A stretch of 64,000 bases of DNA from Melioribacter sp. (GCA_020723965.1 DYHW01000008.1:16343-80342), one strand, 5' to 3'. Positions 26,214 to 36,110 are shown, counted from the first letter of the stretch. Translations and numbers: made by a program. The notes: a model not told the origin generated them from the letters alone.

Positions 26214-26825
26214 ATGGAATTCTATGAACTTCACCCTGAAACCCCGCAAATGCGTTATATCAACAAAGCAGTTAATGTTTTGAAAAGCGGCGGTGTCATA
26301 ATTTATCCGACTGATACTATTTACGGAATTGGCTGCGATATTTTTAATAAAGAAGCACTAGAACGAGTTTATTTAATCAAGCACGAAGCTGGCACTAAGT
26401 TATTCAGTTTTATTTGTCCCGACCTTAAAAAAATTTCCAAATACGCAAATGTATCAGATTATGCATACAGGACAATGAAAAAATTATTACCTGGTCCTTA
26501 TACTTTCATTTTACCCGCAGCGCGTGAAGTTCCCAAAAAACTTTGGTCAAAAAGAAAAACCGTCGGCATCCGCATCCCCGATCATAATGTAGCATTAACG
26601 CTAGCAAAAGAATTGGGTAATCCTATAATTAGCACAAGCGTTACAAAACGTAAAGGAGAAATTCTTTTCAATCCTGAGGAGATCAGAGCAATATTTAATA
26701 GTCAAGTTGATTTAATGCTTGCAACGGGCGCACTCGAAGGAAAACCGTCCAGCATAATAGATTTGAGCAACGGAGAAGCGAAAATAGTACGCGAAGGCGC
26801 CGGCGATGTGAGTATGTTTTATTGA
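26214..26825 (+). CDS. Sua5/YciO/YrdC family protein (YciO-like)
   Basis: A 203-residue protein with the YrdC fold: GGVIIYPTDTIYGIGCDIFN near residue 24, then KLFSFIC, a LPGPYTFILPA segment and VGIRIPDH. These match the nucleotide and threonine binding core of threonylcarbamoyl-AMP synthases. The FSFIC and EVPKKL variants and the absence of a C-terminal Sua5 domain point to the YciO branch. Activity in t6A synthesis is possible but not certain for that branch. A GGAGCC ribosome-binding site precedes the ATG, and a terminator follows. Confidence 0.85.
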   Translation: MEFYELHPETPQMRYINKAVNVLKSGGVIIYPTDTIYGIGCDIFNKEALERVYLIKHEAGTKLFSFICPDLKKISKYANVSDYAYRTMKKLLPGPYTFILPAAREVPKKLWSKRKTVGIRIPDHNVALTLAKELGNPIISTSVTKRKGEILFNPEEIRAIFNSQVDLMLATGALEGKPSSIIDLSNGEAKIVREGAGDVSMFY

Positions 26826-26866
26826 GCTGTAAGTCATTAGCCTTTTGCTGTTAGCTTAAAGAAAAG

Positions 26867-26898
26867 AATGCGGGTTGTATAGGTAGCCCGTATTTTTT
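26867..26898 (+). terminator. rho-independent terminator after YciO-like gene
   Basis: ATGCGGG at 26868-26874 pairs with CCCGTAT at 26887-26893 (one G-U pair), followed by a run of six T. It overlaps by two bases the stop codon of the convergent SDR gene. Confidence 0.65.
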
Positions 26899-27673
26899 AG
26901 AGATCCTCTTTATGAACCATAGTAGCCGCGGCTTGAGCTGTTGGGAATACAATCATTTGGGCAATGTTAACGTGCTGTTTTCTCGATGCGACAAAAACCA
27001 CTGCATCTGCTATATCATCTGCAGATAGCGGCGAATAACCTTTATAAACACTTTTTGCTTTTTCTTTATCGCCATAAAAACGAACATCACTAAAGCCGGT
27101 TTCTACTAAGCCGGGATCAATTGTGCTTACTCGAATATTTTTATCAATCAAATCCATCCGCAAAGATTTTGTAATAGCGGTAACGGCATGTTTAGTTGCA
27201 CAATAAACTGAGCCTTTGGCATATGCTTCGTGTCCGGCAATTGATCCTATATTTATAATATGCCCGCTTTTTCTTTCGACCATTTGAGGAAGAATTGCAT
27301 GAGTTACATAAAGTAATCCTTTTACATTTGTATCTATCATCTCTTCCCAGCCGTCTGGGTTGTCTTCATAAAATTTGTTAAGCCCGCGTCCAAGTCCGGC
27401 ATTATTTATTAAGATATCTATTTTCTTAAACCCAGCAGGAAGAGAGTTGATTGTTTTGTTTACATCATTGTGATTGCTTACATCTAACTGGAAAGCGAAA
27501 ACATTTACGACAAATTTTATTTTAATGTCTTGGGCAATTTCGTTAACCAAATTCAACCGCCGCGCGCTTATGATAATGTTAGCCCCTTCTCTGGCAAAAG
27601 CATATGCGCAAGCTTTTCCTATTCCAGAAGTTGCGCCAGTAATAAAGACGGTTTTATTTTTTAATGATTCCAT
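26897..27673 (-). CDS. short-chain dehydrogenase (YdfG-like)
   Basis: A 258-residue classical SDR. The cofactor motif TGATSGIGKA is at residues 11-20, NNAG near 90, and the catalytic YCATK after GSIAGHEAYAKGS. The C-terminal FRFYGDKEKA-like stretch and SADDIADAVVFVASRKQHVNI resemble the YdfG group, which oxidises 3-hydroxy acids such as serine with NADP+. The substrate cannot be settled by sequence. It converges with the YciO-like gene and ends in the terminator region. Confidence 0.85.
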   Translation of the reverse strand: MESLKNKTVFITGATSGIGKACAYAFAREGANIIISARRLNLVNEIAQDIKIKFVVNVFAFQLDVSNHNDVNKTINSLPAGFKKIDILINNAGLGRGLNKFYEDNPDGWEEMIDTNVKGLLYVTHAILPQMVERKSGHIINIGSIAGHEAYAKGSVYCATKHAVTAITKSLRMDLIDKNIRVSTIDPGLVETGFSDVRFYGDKEKAKSVYKGYSPLSADDIADAVVFVASRKQHVNIAQMIVFPTAQAAATMVHKEDL

Positions 27674-27921
27674 GATTACCTCAAATTTTTACCCAAGTAA
27701 ATTAGAAATGATAATGCAAGTTAAATTCCCTGTTTCAAATAACAAATCATAAATTCCCAAAAACAAATTACAGTTATGAACCAAAAATAAAAGACCAACG
27801 CCTTATTAACATTTTTATTTGATATTTGGTTAGATTTTTTCCGGATTTAATTCGATAGTTTATCTATATTTTTTTAATTTGAATATGTAATTCAATCCTT
27901 TCAAATAAATTTAATAGTCGG

Positions 27922-30339
27922 TTGGAACTAGAAACTCTCGAGAAGAGAACAGATACTAAACTTTACTGCCATCACTGCGGCGATGAATGCGCAGATGAAC
28001 TAATTTATATCAGCGAAAAAGTTTTCTGCTGCAACGGATGCAAAACCGTCTATGAAATACTTGATAGAAGTAATCTTTGCGATTATTATAAAATAGATAT
28101 AAACCCAGGGATAAAACGTAAAGATTACATCAAACGGAACTACGAATTTCTTGACGATCCCGACCTCAAACAAAAACTTATAGACTTTACCAATGGAAGG
28201 CGCTCAAGTGTAACATTTAATATTCCGCAGATGCATTGCAGTTCGTGCATATGGATTCTAGAAAATCTTTACAAACTAAATGGGGGCATAATTTCGTCAA
28301 AAGTTAATTTTCTTCAGAAGATTATTTCTATCGCCTACTTAGAAGAAAAAACTTCACTTAAAGAAATTGTTGAGCTGCTCGATTCTATCGGCTACGAACC
28401 GCAATTGAACCTGGATGGACAGAAAGATGAAAATGTAAAAACCGAAAACAAAAAACTTTATTACAAAATAGGGATTGCTGGTTTCTGCTTTGGCAACATT
28501 ATGCTTCTCAGTTTTCCGGAATATCTTTCTATAAATATTGCCGAGCACACCGAATTAAAAAAAATATTCGCTTATCTAAACATTATTTTATCTCTGCCGG
28601 TTTTCTTTTACAGCAGCAGTTATTACTTCGTCTCTGCTTGGAAAGGATTAAAGAAAAAAATTGTAAATATTGATGTGCCTTTGGCGCTTGGCATTGCGGC
28701 TTTATTTTTCAGAAGCATAATTGATATAATTTTTTTGAACGGTCCTGGTTTTCTTGATTCACTTGCCGGCTTAGTTTTTTTTCTTTTAACCGGCAGACTT
28801 TTTCAAAACAAAACATACAACACGTTAAATTTTGAACGGAACTACAAAACATATTTTCCTATTGCAGTTACTATCCGAAAAAATAAACAGGAAACAACTA
28901 TTCCTGTCGAAAAACTTCAAATTGGCGATCGATTTATTATCAGAAATAACGAGCTTATTCCTGCAGATTCGATTCTAATCAAAGGCGCAGCTAACATTGA
29001 TTACAGTTTTGTAACGGGGGAAGCAATGCCTGTTCGGGTTCAGAATGGAGAAATGATTTACGCCGGCGCAAAACAAATGGGCAGTGCAATAGAAATTGAA
29101 ATGATTAAAGAAGTTTCTCAAAGTTATCTAACGCGGCTTTGGAATAATAAAGCATTTCACAAAGATGAAGCATCGCGCATAACGGCATTTGCAAACGTTG
29201 TAAGCAAATATTTTACGTTCGCTATTTTAGCGCTTGCCGTAATAGCGACAATAATTTGGCGGCACAATTATACGCTTGCGTTTAATGCTTTTACGGCAGT
29301 GCTAATTATTGCGTGTCCATGTGCTTTAGCTCTTTCAACACCTTTTGCGCTTGGCAATACTCTGCGCATCTTCGGCAGGAACAAATTCTATTTGAAAAAT
29401 ACTCACGTAATCGAAAAGCTTGCGGCAGTCAACACAATTGTCTTTGATAAAACTGGAACGATTACAGAAAACGGCGCTTCAGATATACAGTTTGTCGGCG
29501 ATGAGTTGAGCCGCCATGAGAAAATCATCATTAAATCAACCGTAAGAAATTCAACGCACCCGCTCAGCTATGCAATTTTTGAATCGCTCAATTCTGAACT
29601 AACAAAAAATATCGAACACTACGACGAGCAAATAGGCAAAGGAATTCAAGCAGCAGTTGATGGAGTTGAAATAAAACTCGGTTCGAAAAATTTTGTTGTC
29701 GGAATTACCGGGCATTATGAAGAAGATACAACAACAAAAGTTCTTCTTTCAATAAACGGTTATGTGAAAGGTTATTTTAAGATTGCCAATAAATACCGCG
29801 AAGGATTGAATAAAATTATTCCTGAACTTGAGAAGAATTATAAACTCGCTTTACTTTCCGGCGATAACGAGGGGGAAAAAGAAACGCTTCGGAAATTTTT
29901 TGGCAAAGATGCTGAAATGCATTTCCGTCAATCGCCTCATGATAAACTGAACTTCATTCAAAAGCTTCAATTAAAGGACAAAAAGATTTTGATGATTGGC
30001 GATGGGCTAAACGATGCCGGCGCGCTTAAACAAAGCGATGTTGGCATTTCTATTTCTGATGATACAAACAATTTCTCCCCGGCGTGCGACGGAATTCTAG
30101 ATTCAAACTCCTTTAGCAGATTGAAAGATTTTATTTTATTTTCAAAAACGAGCAAGCGGATCATCTATTCTAGTTTTATATTGTCTTTAGTTTATAATAT
30201 CATAGGGTTAGGATTTGCGTTTCAAGGAGCGCTTTCTCCACTAATCGCAGCTATACTAATGCCTCTTAGTTCAATTTCTGTCGTGCTGTTTACAACTTTA
30301 TCTACAAACATTTTGGCAAAACGTAAAGGATTGATTTAA
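27922..30339 (+). CDS. ccoI: Cu(+)-translocating P1B-type ATPase of cbb3 oxidase assembly (CcoI/FixI)
   Basis: An 805-residue P-type ATPase starting at TTG, as no ATG is available upstream. N-terminal cysteine cluster CHHCGDEC...CCNGCK at about 16-45 is the metal-binding domain typical of CcoI. A heavy-metal-associated domain follows with QMHCSSC near 104. The transport motif CPC is at residues 465-467 and the phosphorylated Asp509 sits in DKTGT. A GDGLNDAGAL hinge motif follows. It exports copper to the periplasm for the CuB site. It overlaps ccoS by one base and heads the cbb3 cluster, so assignment to this role is firm. Confidence 0.93.
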   Translation: MELETLEKRTDTKLYCHHCGDECADELIYISEKVFCCNGCKTVYEILDRSNLCDYYKIDINPGIKRKDYIKRNYEFLDDPDLKQKLIDFTNGRRSSVTFNIPQMHCSSCIWILENLYKLNGGIISSKVNFLQKIISIAYLEEKTSLKEIVELLDSIGYEPQLNLDGQKDENVKTENKKLYYKIGIAGFCFGNIMLLSFPEYLSINIAEHTELKKIFAYLNIILSLPVFFYSSSYYFVSAWKGLKKKIVNIDVPLALGIAALFFRSIIDIIFLNGPGFLDSLAGLVFFLLTGRLFQNKTYNTLNFERNYKTYFPIAVTIRKNKQETTIPVEKLQIGDRFIIRNNELIPADSILIKGAANIDYSFVTGEAMPVRVQNGEMIYAGAKQMGSAIEIEMIKEVSQSYLTRLWNNKAFHKDEASRITAFANVVSKYFTFAILALAVIATIIWRHNYTLAFNAFTAVLIIACPCALALSTPFALGNTLRIFGRNKFYLKNTHVIEKLAAVNTIVFDKTGTITENGASDIQFVGDELSRHEKIIIKSTVRNSTHPLSYAIFESLNSELTKNIEHYDEQIGKGIQAAVDGVEIKLGSKNFVVGITGHYEEDTTTKVLLSINGYVKGYFKIANKYREGLNKIIPELEKNYKLALLSGDNEGEKETLRKFFGKDAEMHFRQSPHDKLNFIQKLQLKDKKILMIGDGLNDAGALKQSDVGISISDDTNNFSPACDGILDSNSFSRLKDFILFSKTSKRIIYSSFILSLVYNIIGLGFAFQGALSPLIAAILMPLSSISVVLFTTLSTNILAKRKGLI

Positions 30340-30530
30340 TGTCTGTAATAGTTGTTCTGATCGGTGCAAGTTTGTTGGTTGCTATTGGATTCTTAATCGC
30401 ATATTTGTGGGCTGTAAAATCGGGTCAGTATGACGACAAGTATACACCGTCGGTTCGTATTTTATTTGATGACTCTAATAGAATAGAAGATGGGAACCGG
30501 AAAATGGAAGACGGAAAGTCTTGTCCATAG
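30339..30530 (+). CDS. ccoS: cbb3-type oxidase assembly protein CcoS
   Basis: A 63-residue protein with a single N-terminal transmembrane helix (residues 3-25), then AVKSGQYDDKYTPSVRILFDD. The GQYDD segment is the hallmark of CcoS. It is needed for cofactor insertion in CcoN in other bacteria. It starts within the ccoI stop codon (TAATG arrangement), so it is co-translated. The tail after residue 45 is low-complexity and may be read-through into intergenic repeat. Confidence 0.88.
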   Translation: MSVIVVLIGASLLVAIGFLIAYLWAVKSGQYDDKYTPSVRILFDDSNRIEDGNRKMEDGKSCP

Positions 30531-30699
30531 GATTTCTTAGTAGATGCTGAATCTCGATTCTTGATACAAGTATAAATGTCTGCTCCGTAGGTGCGAAATA
30601 TTTATAAAAATCGTTAATAATAAATTGTTAAAAGCTCCGTTAAGAACGATATAAAAAAAATTATAACTTATTAGAGACTTCCGAAAAATTGATTTGACA

Positions 30700-30790
30700 A
30701 GAAAATGAATTCATTTGTCATTCTGGATTTAGTCCAGAATCCACTTTTTAGATTCAGGATCAAGCCCGGAATGACACTAATCATTAATTT
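30700..30790. repeat. palindromic intergenic repeat (GTCATTCTGGA...GGAATGAC)
   Basis: The segment TGTCATTCTGGATTTAGTCC and the end segment CAAGCCCGGAATGACA form imperfect inverted repeats. A related, more decayed copy is at 34130-34215. The 297-bp gap between ccoS and ccoNO contains no gene. The ccoNO promoter should be here, but no confident -35/-10 or FNR-type site stands out. Confidence 0.5.
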
Positions 30791-30827
30791 TTCCGAAGTT
30801 TCTTATAGATAATAAGGAGTTCTATAA

Positions 30828-32957
30828 ATGCAGGCAGAGAAATTTAGTTACGATAATCAAGTTGTAAAGCAATTTATAATAGCCGCTGTAGTTTTTGCAA
30901 TTGTCGGAATGCTTGTCGGTTTGATTATCGCCGTTCAACTTTATATGCCCGAATTGAATTTCGGAATTGCATATTTAACATTTGGCAGGATACGCGCGCT
31001 CCATACTAACGCAGTAATATTCGCCTTTGTGGGGAATATTATCTTTGCCGGCGTTTACTACTCTTTACAAAGAGTTTCAAAAACACGAATGTGGAGCAAT
31101 TTTTTAAGCCAATTCCATTTTTGGGGATGGCAGTTAATAATAGTTGCCGCAGCAATTTCTTTGCCGCTCGGGTTTACAACCAGCAAAGAATACGCAGAAC
31201 TTGAATGGCCCATTGATATTGCAATTGCCGTTGTTTGGCTTGCTTTTGGCGCAAACTTGTTGGGAACTATTATTAAAAGACGCGAGCAGCATATGTATGT
31301 TGCCACCTGGTTTTATATTGCAACTTTTGTTACTGTAACTGTATTGCACGTTGTAAACTCTGTTGAGATTCCCGTTGGTTTTCTAAAAAGTTATCCTGTT
31401 TATGCGGGCGTTCAAGATGCTCTAGTTCAATGGTGGTATGGACACAACGCTGTTGCCTTTTTCTTAACAACTCCATATTTAGGAATGATGTACTACTTTT
31501 TGCCGAAAGCCGCAAATCGACCGGTTTATTCTTATAGATTATCAATCCTCCACTTTTGGGCTTTAATCTTTATTTACATTTGGGCTGGTCCTCATCATCT
31601 TCTTTACTCTGCTTTGCCGGATTGGGCACAATCGCTCGGAACAGTTTTTTCAATAATGTTAATTGCCCCTTCTTGGGGAGGAATGATCAACGGATTACTA
31701 ACGCTACGCGGGGCATGGGATAGAGTGCGCGATAACCCCGTTTTAAAATTTATGGTTGTTGCTGTAACAGCATACGGAATGGCAACGTTTGAAGGTCCTC
31801 TGCTATCGCTTAAAAATGTAAATGCAATTGCTCACTTTACAGATTGGATTATAGCGCATGTTCATATTGGAGCGCTTGGCTGGAACGGAATGCTTTCATT
31901 TGGAATTTTGTATTGGATGGTTCCTAAAATGTGGGGAACAGAATTATATTCTAAAAAATTGGCTAATGTTCATTTTTGGATCTCTACGCTCGGAATTGTT
32001 TTTTATGCTGTGCCTATGTATTGGTCTGGCATTGCACAATCTTTAATGTGGAAACAATTTACTCCGCTCGGTATTCTTCAATATCCAAATTTTCTTGAAA
32101 CAACATTGCAAATAATTCCTATGCACATTATTCGTTCGATAGGCGGGTTACTTTTTTTTATCGGACTCTTCTTACTTGGGCATAACTTAAGAATGACAGC
32201 AAAGCAAGGCAGGTTTATTAAAAATGAAGAAGCCGAAGCCGCTCCCTTAGTAAAAGAAATTGATAAGCTTAAACGCGGCATGATTCACCGCTGGTTAGAA
32301 AAGAGACCTGTTAAGTTTACTTTGTTATCTCTGCTGGCAATTTCAATTGGCGGATTAGTTCAAATTATACCAACTATTGTAATAAAATCGAACATTCCAA
32401 CAATATCAAGCGTAAAGCCATATACTCCGCTTGAACTTCAGGGAAGAGATATTTACATACGCGAAGGATGCAATGCATGCCACTCTCAGTTAGTTAGACC
32501 ATTCAGATCTGAGACTGAACGATACGGCGAATATTCTAAAGCGGGTGAGTATGTTTATGATCATCCATTTTTATGGGGCTCAAAACGAACAGGTCCGGAT
32601 TTAATGCGTGTTGGGAAAAAATATTCTAACCTTTGGCACTATTTACATATGGAAGACCCGCTGTCAATGTCGCCCGGCTCAATAATGCCGCCTTATCCAT
32701 GGCTTTTAACTGAAAACATAGATACATCTTCAACCGCCGCAAAAATCAATGCAATGCGTTCAATTGGCGTTCCATATGAAAAAGGTTACGAAAATTTTGC
32801 TAATCAAGATTTAGTTAAACAGGCAAATGAAATTGCGGAAGATTTGATTAAAAACGGAGTTCCCGCCGAACCCGATAAAAATATTATTGCTTTGATTGCA
32901 TATTTACAGCGGTTAGGAACTGATATAAAAGTAAATCAACCGGAAAGCAAGCGATGA
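30828..32957 (+). CDS. ccoNO: cbb3-type cytochrome c oxidase, fused subunits I and II (CcoN-CcoO)
   Basis: A 709-residue fusion. Residues 1-470 are CcoN with about 12 membrane helices. Haem and CuB histidines lie in RALHTNAVIF, YGHNAVAFFL and AGPHHLLYSA, and in HFTDWIIAHVHIGALG. From about residue 490 a further helix anchors a CcoO domain with one haem c motif, CNACH, near residue 548, and a GSIMPPYPWL Met-ligand segment near 620. It reduces O2 with high affinity at the cytoplasmic membrane. The fusion occurs in other Bacteroidota-type cbb3 loci. ccoQ starts inside its stop codon region (4-bp overlap). Confidence 0.95.
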   Translation: MQAEKFSYDNQVVKQFIIAAVVFAIVGMLVGLIIAVQLYMPELNFGIAYLTFGRIRALHTNAVIFAFVGNIIFAGVYYSLQRVSKTRMWSNFLSQFHFWGWQLIIVAAAISLPLGFTTSKEYAELEWPIDIAIAVVWLAFGANLLGTIIKRREQHMYVATWFYIATFVTVTVLHVVNSVEIPVGFLKSYPVYAGVQDALVQWWYGHNAVAFFLTTPYLGMMYYFLPKAANRPVYSYRLSILHFWALIFIYIWAGPHHLLYSALPDWAQSLGTVFSIMLIAPSWGGMINGLLTLRGAWDRVRDNPVLKFMVVAVTAYGMATFEGPLLSLKNVNAIAHFTDWIIAHVHIGALGWNGMLSFGILYWMVPKMWGTELYSKKLANVHFWISTLGIVFYAVPMYWSGIAQSLMWKQFTPLGILQYPNFLETTLQIIPMHIIRSIGGLLFFIGLFLLGHNLRMTAKQGRFIKNEEAEAAPLVKEIDKLKRGMIHRWLEKRPVKFTLLSLLAISIGGLVQIIPTIVIKSNIPTISSVKPYTPLELQGRDIYIREGCNACHSQLVRPFRSETERYGEYSKAGEYVYDHPFLWGSKRTGPDLMRVGKKYSNLWHYLHMEDPLSMSPGSIMPPYPWLLTENIDTSSTAAKINAMRSIGVPYEKGYENFANQDLVKQANEIAEDLIKNGVPAEPDKNIIALIAYLQRLGTDIKVNQPESKR

Positions 32958-33160
32958 TATCAGAATATTTTAGTTCGATACAAGAATTAACCTTCTACGC
33001 AATTATTTTTGTTATAGTTTCATTTTTACTTTTTGTTATCGCTTTAATTTGGGTTATCCGTTTAGATAAAAAATATGTTAATTATATGGAAAATATTCCG
33101 TTCGATTCAAACAGAGAAACCAAAAATAATTCAGAGAAAAAAGATGAAGTCAATCAATAA
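32954..33160 (+). CDS. ccoQ: cbb3 oxidase subunit CcoQ-like
   Basis: A 68-residue protein with one long transmembrane helix (about residues 13-35) followed by a polar tail rich in Asn, Lys and Glu. Position between ccoNO and ccoP and the single-helix layout identify it as the CcoQ counterpart, since sequence conservation in this subunit is low. It overlaps ccoNO by 4 bp and ccoP by 17 bp. Confidence 0.75.
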   Translation: MISEYFSSIQELTFYAIIFVIVSFLLFVIALIWVIRLDKKYVNYMENIPFDSNRETKNNSEKKDEVNQ

Positions 33161-33980
33161 AATTTTATTTGCGGCTTTCTTTATAATAATTACTTTAATC
33201 AATCACTCATTCGTTTTTGCCGAAACTGAAACTGCTGTTGATTTAGATAAAGTAATGAAAACGATGCTGGCAGTTACTTTGATTATTATTGCAGTTGTAA
33301 TATGGCTTTTTGTTGTCTATTCCGAAAAAAATGATAATGAAGGAATTCTATTTAAAACTCCTTTCAAAGTTTTTAAGCAATACATAACCAAAATGTCGCC
33401 TATCGAAAAAGAATCAGAAATGCTTCTTCATCACAAATACGATGGAATAGAAGAATTAGATAACCGCATACCGCCATGGTTTAATTTTTTATTCTACGGC
33501 ACTATTATTTGGGGAATTATTTACATGCTTGTTTTTCATGTGTTTGATGATGGTCAAGTTCAATCGAAAGAATATGAAGCTGAGATGAACCAAGCGGCTG
33601 TTGAGAGACAAATTTTAGTTAAGACAGGCGCATTCTTAAACGAGGAAACCGTAACAGCGCTTTCTGATGCCGCTGTATTATTAGAAGGGAAAGAGATATT
33701 TATAAAGAATTGTGCTTCATGCCACGGGCAAAATGGTGAAGGAACTGTTGGCTCAAACCTTACAGATGATTTTTGGATTCACGGCGGCGGCATAAAAAAT
33801 ATTTTTACTGTCGTTAAATATGGCGTGCCTGCAAAAGGAATGATAAGCTGGCAGACACAGCTTGCCCCCCGAAAGATGCAAGCTGTTTCAAGTTACATTC
33901 TTACTCTTCATGGCGCTAATCCGCCAAATGCTAAAGCGCCCGAAGGAGAGAAGTGGGAAGAACCGAAAACAAATAAATAA
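33144..33980 (+). CDS. ccoP: cbb3 oxidase subunit III (CcoP), single haem c
   Basis: From the ATG at 33144, which follows a GAGAAAAAAG site, the protein has 278 residues. A first helix or signal spans residues 3-25 and a second helix about 35-55. A FixP-type N-terminal segment has DGIEELDNRIPPWFN and a third helix. One haem c motif, CASCH, is at about residues 190-194, with GMISWQ as the likely Met-ligand region. Proteobacterial CcoP has two haems; this has one, as seen in other Bacteroidota oxidases. It accepts electrons from soluble cytochrome c. Confidence 0.92.
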   Translation: MKSINKILFAAFFIIITLINHSFVFAETETAVDLDKVMKTMLAVTLIIIAVVIWLFVVYSEKNDNEGILFKTPFKVFKQYITKMSPIEKESEMLLHHKYDGIEELDNRIPPWFNFLFYGTIIWGIIYMLVFHVFDDGQVQSKEYEAEMNQAAVERQILVKTGAFLNEETVTALSDAAVLLEGKEIFIKNCASCHGQNGEGTVGSNLTDDFWIHGGGIKNIFTVVKYGVPAKGMISWQTQLAPRKMQAVSSYILTLHGANPPNAKAPEGEKWEEPKTNK

Positions 33981-34129
33981 CACCATCAAACATCTGAAAA
34001 ATATCGTTTGTTATTTCCCTCTCGTTATTGTTAAGATTTTTCCCCCTACTAATCGGGGTAGAAATGGCATCCAAGAATTTTTTAGAAGTTTGTCTTATAA
34101 CTTTTTTAGGAGCTGACTCAAAACTTATT

Positions 34130-34215
34130 TTTTGTAATGCTGGACTTGAACCGGCATTCAATAATCTGTAGAATTCATCGAATTTTAGATTCCGCATCAA
34201 GTGCGGAATGACCGT
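34130..34215. repeat. decayed copy of the GTCATTC...GAATGAC repeat
   Basis: TGCTGGACTTGAACCGGCATTC near the left and GATTCCGCATCAAGTGCGGAATGACC near the right form the eroded arms of the same palindromic family seen at 30700-30790, here split in two halves by about 25 bases. The rest of the gap from 33981 to 34257 holds no gene. Confidence 0.45.
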
Positions 34216-34257
34216 TTCACATCTTTTGAGACAGTGCCGTTATTATGCATCTATTTT

Positions 34258-35664
34258 ATGAGAATTCAAGACAACAATTACCAAAAAGAAGCTTTCAGAG
34301 ATTCCATTGCAACCGTTACAAAAGAAGGAAAGCGCAAATGGGTTTATGCTAAAAAACCTTCAGGTAAATTTCATAATGCAAGAGCGCTTGTTAGTTTTTT
34401 TCTTTTAGCTTTTTTATTCGTAGCGCCGTTTGTAAAAATTAACGGGCATCCTTTTATACTTTTAAATGTAATCGAAAGAAAATTTGTAATCTTTGGTATT
34501 CCTTTTGGTCCGCACGATCTTCACCTCTTTGCTCTTGCAATGATTGCTATAATCATTTCGATCTTTTTATTCACGGTTATATATGGAAGAATTTTCTGCG
34601 GATGGTTCTGTCCGCAAACTATTTTTATGGAGATGGTCTTCCGCAAAATTGAATATTGGATTGAAGGCGACGCAAAAAAACAGATTGCTTTAAAGAACTC
34701 AGAATGGAACGGCACTAAAACATTTAAGAAAGCATTCAAGCATGTTGTTTTTTTTGTTATCTCATTTTTGATTTCAAATATTTTTCTTGCCTACATAATC
34801 GGCTCAGATAAGCTTTTACAGTTAATATCGGAAACGCCGACTCAGCGCTTTGGGGCGTTCATTGCCATACTAATATTTTCTGGTCTGTTTTACTTTGTAT
34901 TCTCATATTTCCGCGAGCAAGCGTGCGTAATTCTCTGTCCATACGGAAGATTGCAAGGCGTTATGCTCGATCCAAATTCTATCGTTATTCATTACGATTA
35001 CAAACGCGGAGAGCCTCGCGGTAAATTCAAAAAAGATGAAATTAGAACAAATGGCAATTGCATTGACTGCCATCTTTGCGTTGATGTTTGCCCAACCGGT
35101 ATAGATATAAGAAACGGAACACAGCTTGAATGTATAAATTGTGCAGCTTGTATTGATGAATGCAACAGCGTTATGAACAAAATAAATAAGCCGCGCGGGT
35201 TAATTCGTTACGCTTCAAAAAAACAAATTGAAACCGGAGTCCAGTCACTTTGGACACCGCGTGCAATCGCTTACACTATTGTTCTGTTCTTCTTATCAAC
35301 TCTGATCTTATACATGCTTCTTAACCGCACTGAAGTTGAGTTAAGCGTCTTAAGAACTCCTGGAATTTTATTCCAAGAACAACCGGGCAAAAAAATTAGT
35401 AACCTATATGATCTTAAAATTGTGAACAAAACTTTCAATCCGCTTTCGGCTTCTATTTCTTTAGAGAATATTAAAGGCGAAATAAAAATAATCGGAGGTG
35501 ATCTGCTCATTAAACCGCAAGGAGTTACCGAAGCAAAGTTTCTCGTCATTCTGTCTAAAAATGAAATTCATAAATTAAAAACTCCTTTACAAATTGCAGT
35601 TAAATCAAATGGGAAAATTTTAGATATTATAAACACAACTTTTTTAGGAAGAATTAGTAAATGA
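34258..35664 (+). CDS. ccoG: cbb3 oxidase accessory protein CcoG/FixG
   Basis: Starting from the ATG at 34258 the protein has 468 residues; an upstream in-frame GTG at 34201 lies in a repeat and is unlikely. Several membrane helices surround the motif GRIFCGWFCPQT. A ferredoxin-like domain follows with CIDCHLCVDVCPTG and CINCAACIDECN, binding two 4Fe-4S clusters. The C-terminal part is the periplasmic FixG immunoglobulin-like domain. CcoG is proposed to reduce copper for delivery to the cbb3 CuB site. It overlaps ccoH by 4 bp. Confidence 0.93.
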   Translation: MRIQDNNYQKEAFRDSIATVTKEGKRKWVYAKKPSGKFHNARALVSFFLLAFLFVAPFVKINGHPFILLNVIERKFVIFGIPFGPHDLHLFALAMIAIIISIFLFTVIYGRIFCGWFCPQTIFMEMVFRKIEYWIEGDAKKQIALKNSEWNGTKTFKKAFKHVVFFVISFLISNIFLAYIIGSDKLLQLISETPTQRFGAFIAILIFSGLFYFVFSYFREQACVILCPYGRLQGVMLDPNSIVIHYDYKRGEPRGKFKKDEIRTNGNCIDCHLCVDVCPTGIDIRNGTQLECINCAACIDECNSVMNKINKPRGLIRYASKKQIETGVQSLWTPRAIAYTIVLFFLSTLILYMLLNRTEVELSVLRTPGILFQEQPGKKISNLYDLKIVNKTFNPLSASISLENIKGEIKIIGGDLLIKPQGVTEAKFLVILSKNEIHKLKTPLQIAVKSNGKILDIINTTFLGRISK

Positions 35665-36110
35665 AAATAAAATTCAATTGGGGCTTAGGAATTGCGTCCG
35701 TTTACATTCTTTTCTTGATTGGCTCGCTTGTTATGGCTGTAATTTTTATGAGTCAAGATGTTAGTTTAGAAACAACGGATTATTATGCAAAAGGAATTGT
35801 ATATCAAGAGCAGATTGATAAAATGAACAGGACAAAATCTTTGCCCGAACAATTAGAAATAATTGCTTCAGATGGCGTTTTGCTCTTTTCATTTCCAAAA
35901 ATTTTTAGACACAATGAAATTGATGGAACTATACATTTTTACCGCCCATCTAATTCATCAAAAGATTTCACAATAGCAATTGCGCCCGATACTGCACGGG
36001 TTCAATCAATTGGAACAACAAATCTTGAAAAAGGATTGTGGAAAATTAAAATTGATTGGGACGCAGATGGGAATTTATATTTCAACGAAAAAATTGTGAT
36101 GATAAACTAA
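35661..36110 (+). CDS. ccoH: cbb3 oxidase assembly protein CcoH/FixH
   Basis: A 149-residue protein with an N-terminal transmembrane helix (residues 8-30) and a periplasmic beta-rich domain. The segment LETTDYYAKGIVYQEQIDK is the typical FixH signature. It overlaps ccoG at its start and the TauE-like gene at its stop (TAATG), so the three are one translational unit. FixH stabilises cbb3 subunits during assembly in other bacteria. Confidence 0.9.
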   Translation: MKIKFNWGLGIASVYILFLIGSLVMAVIFMSQDVSLETTDYYAKGIVYQEQIDKMNRTKSLPEQLEIIASDGVLLFSFPKIFRHNEIDGTIHFYRPSNSSKDFTIAIAPDTARVQSIGTTNLEKGLWKIKIDWDADGNLYFNEKIVMIN

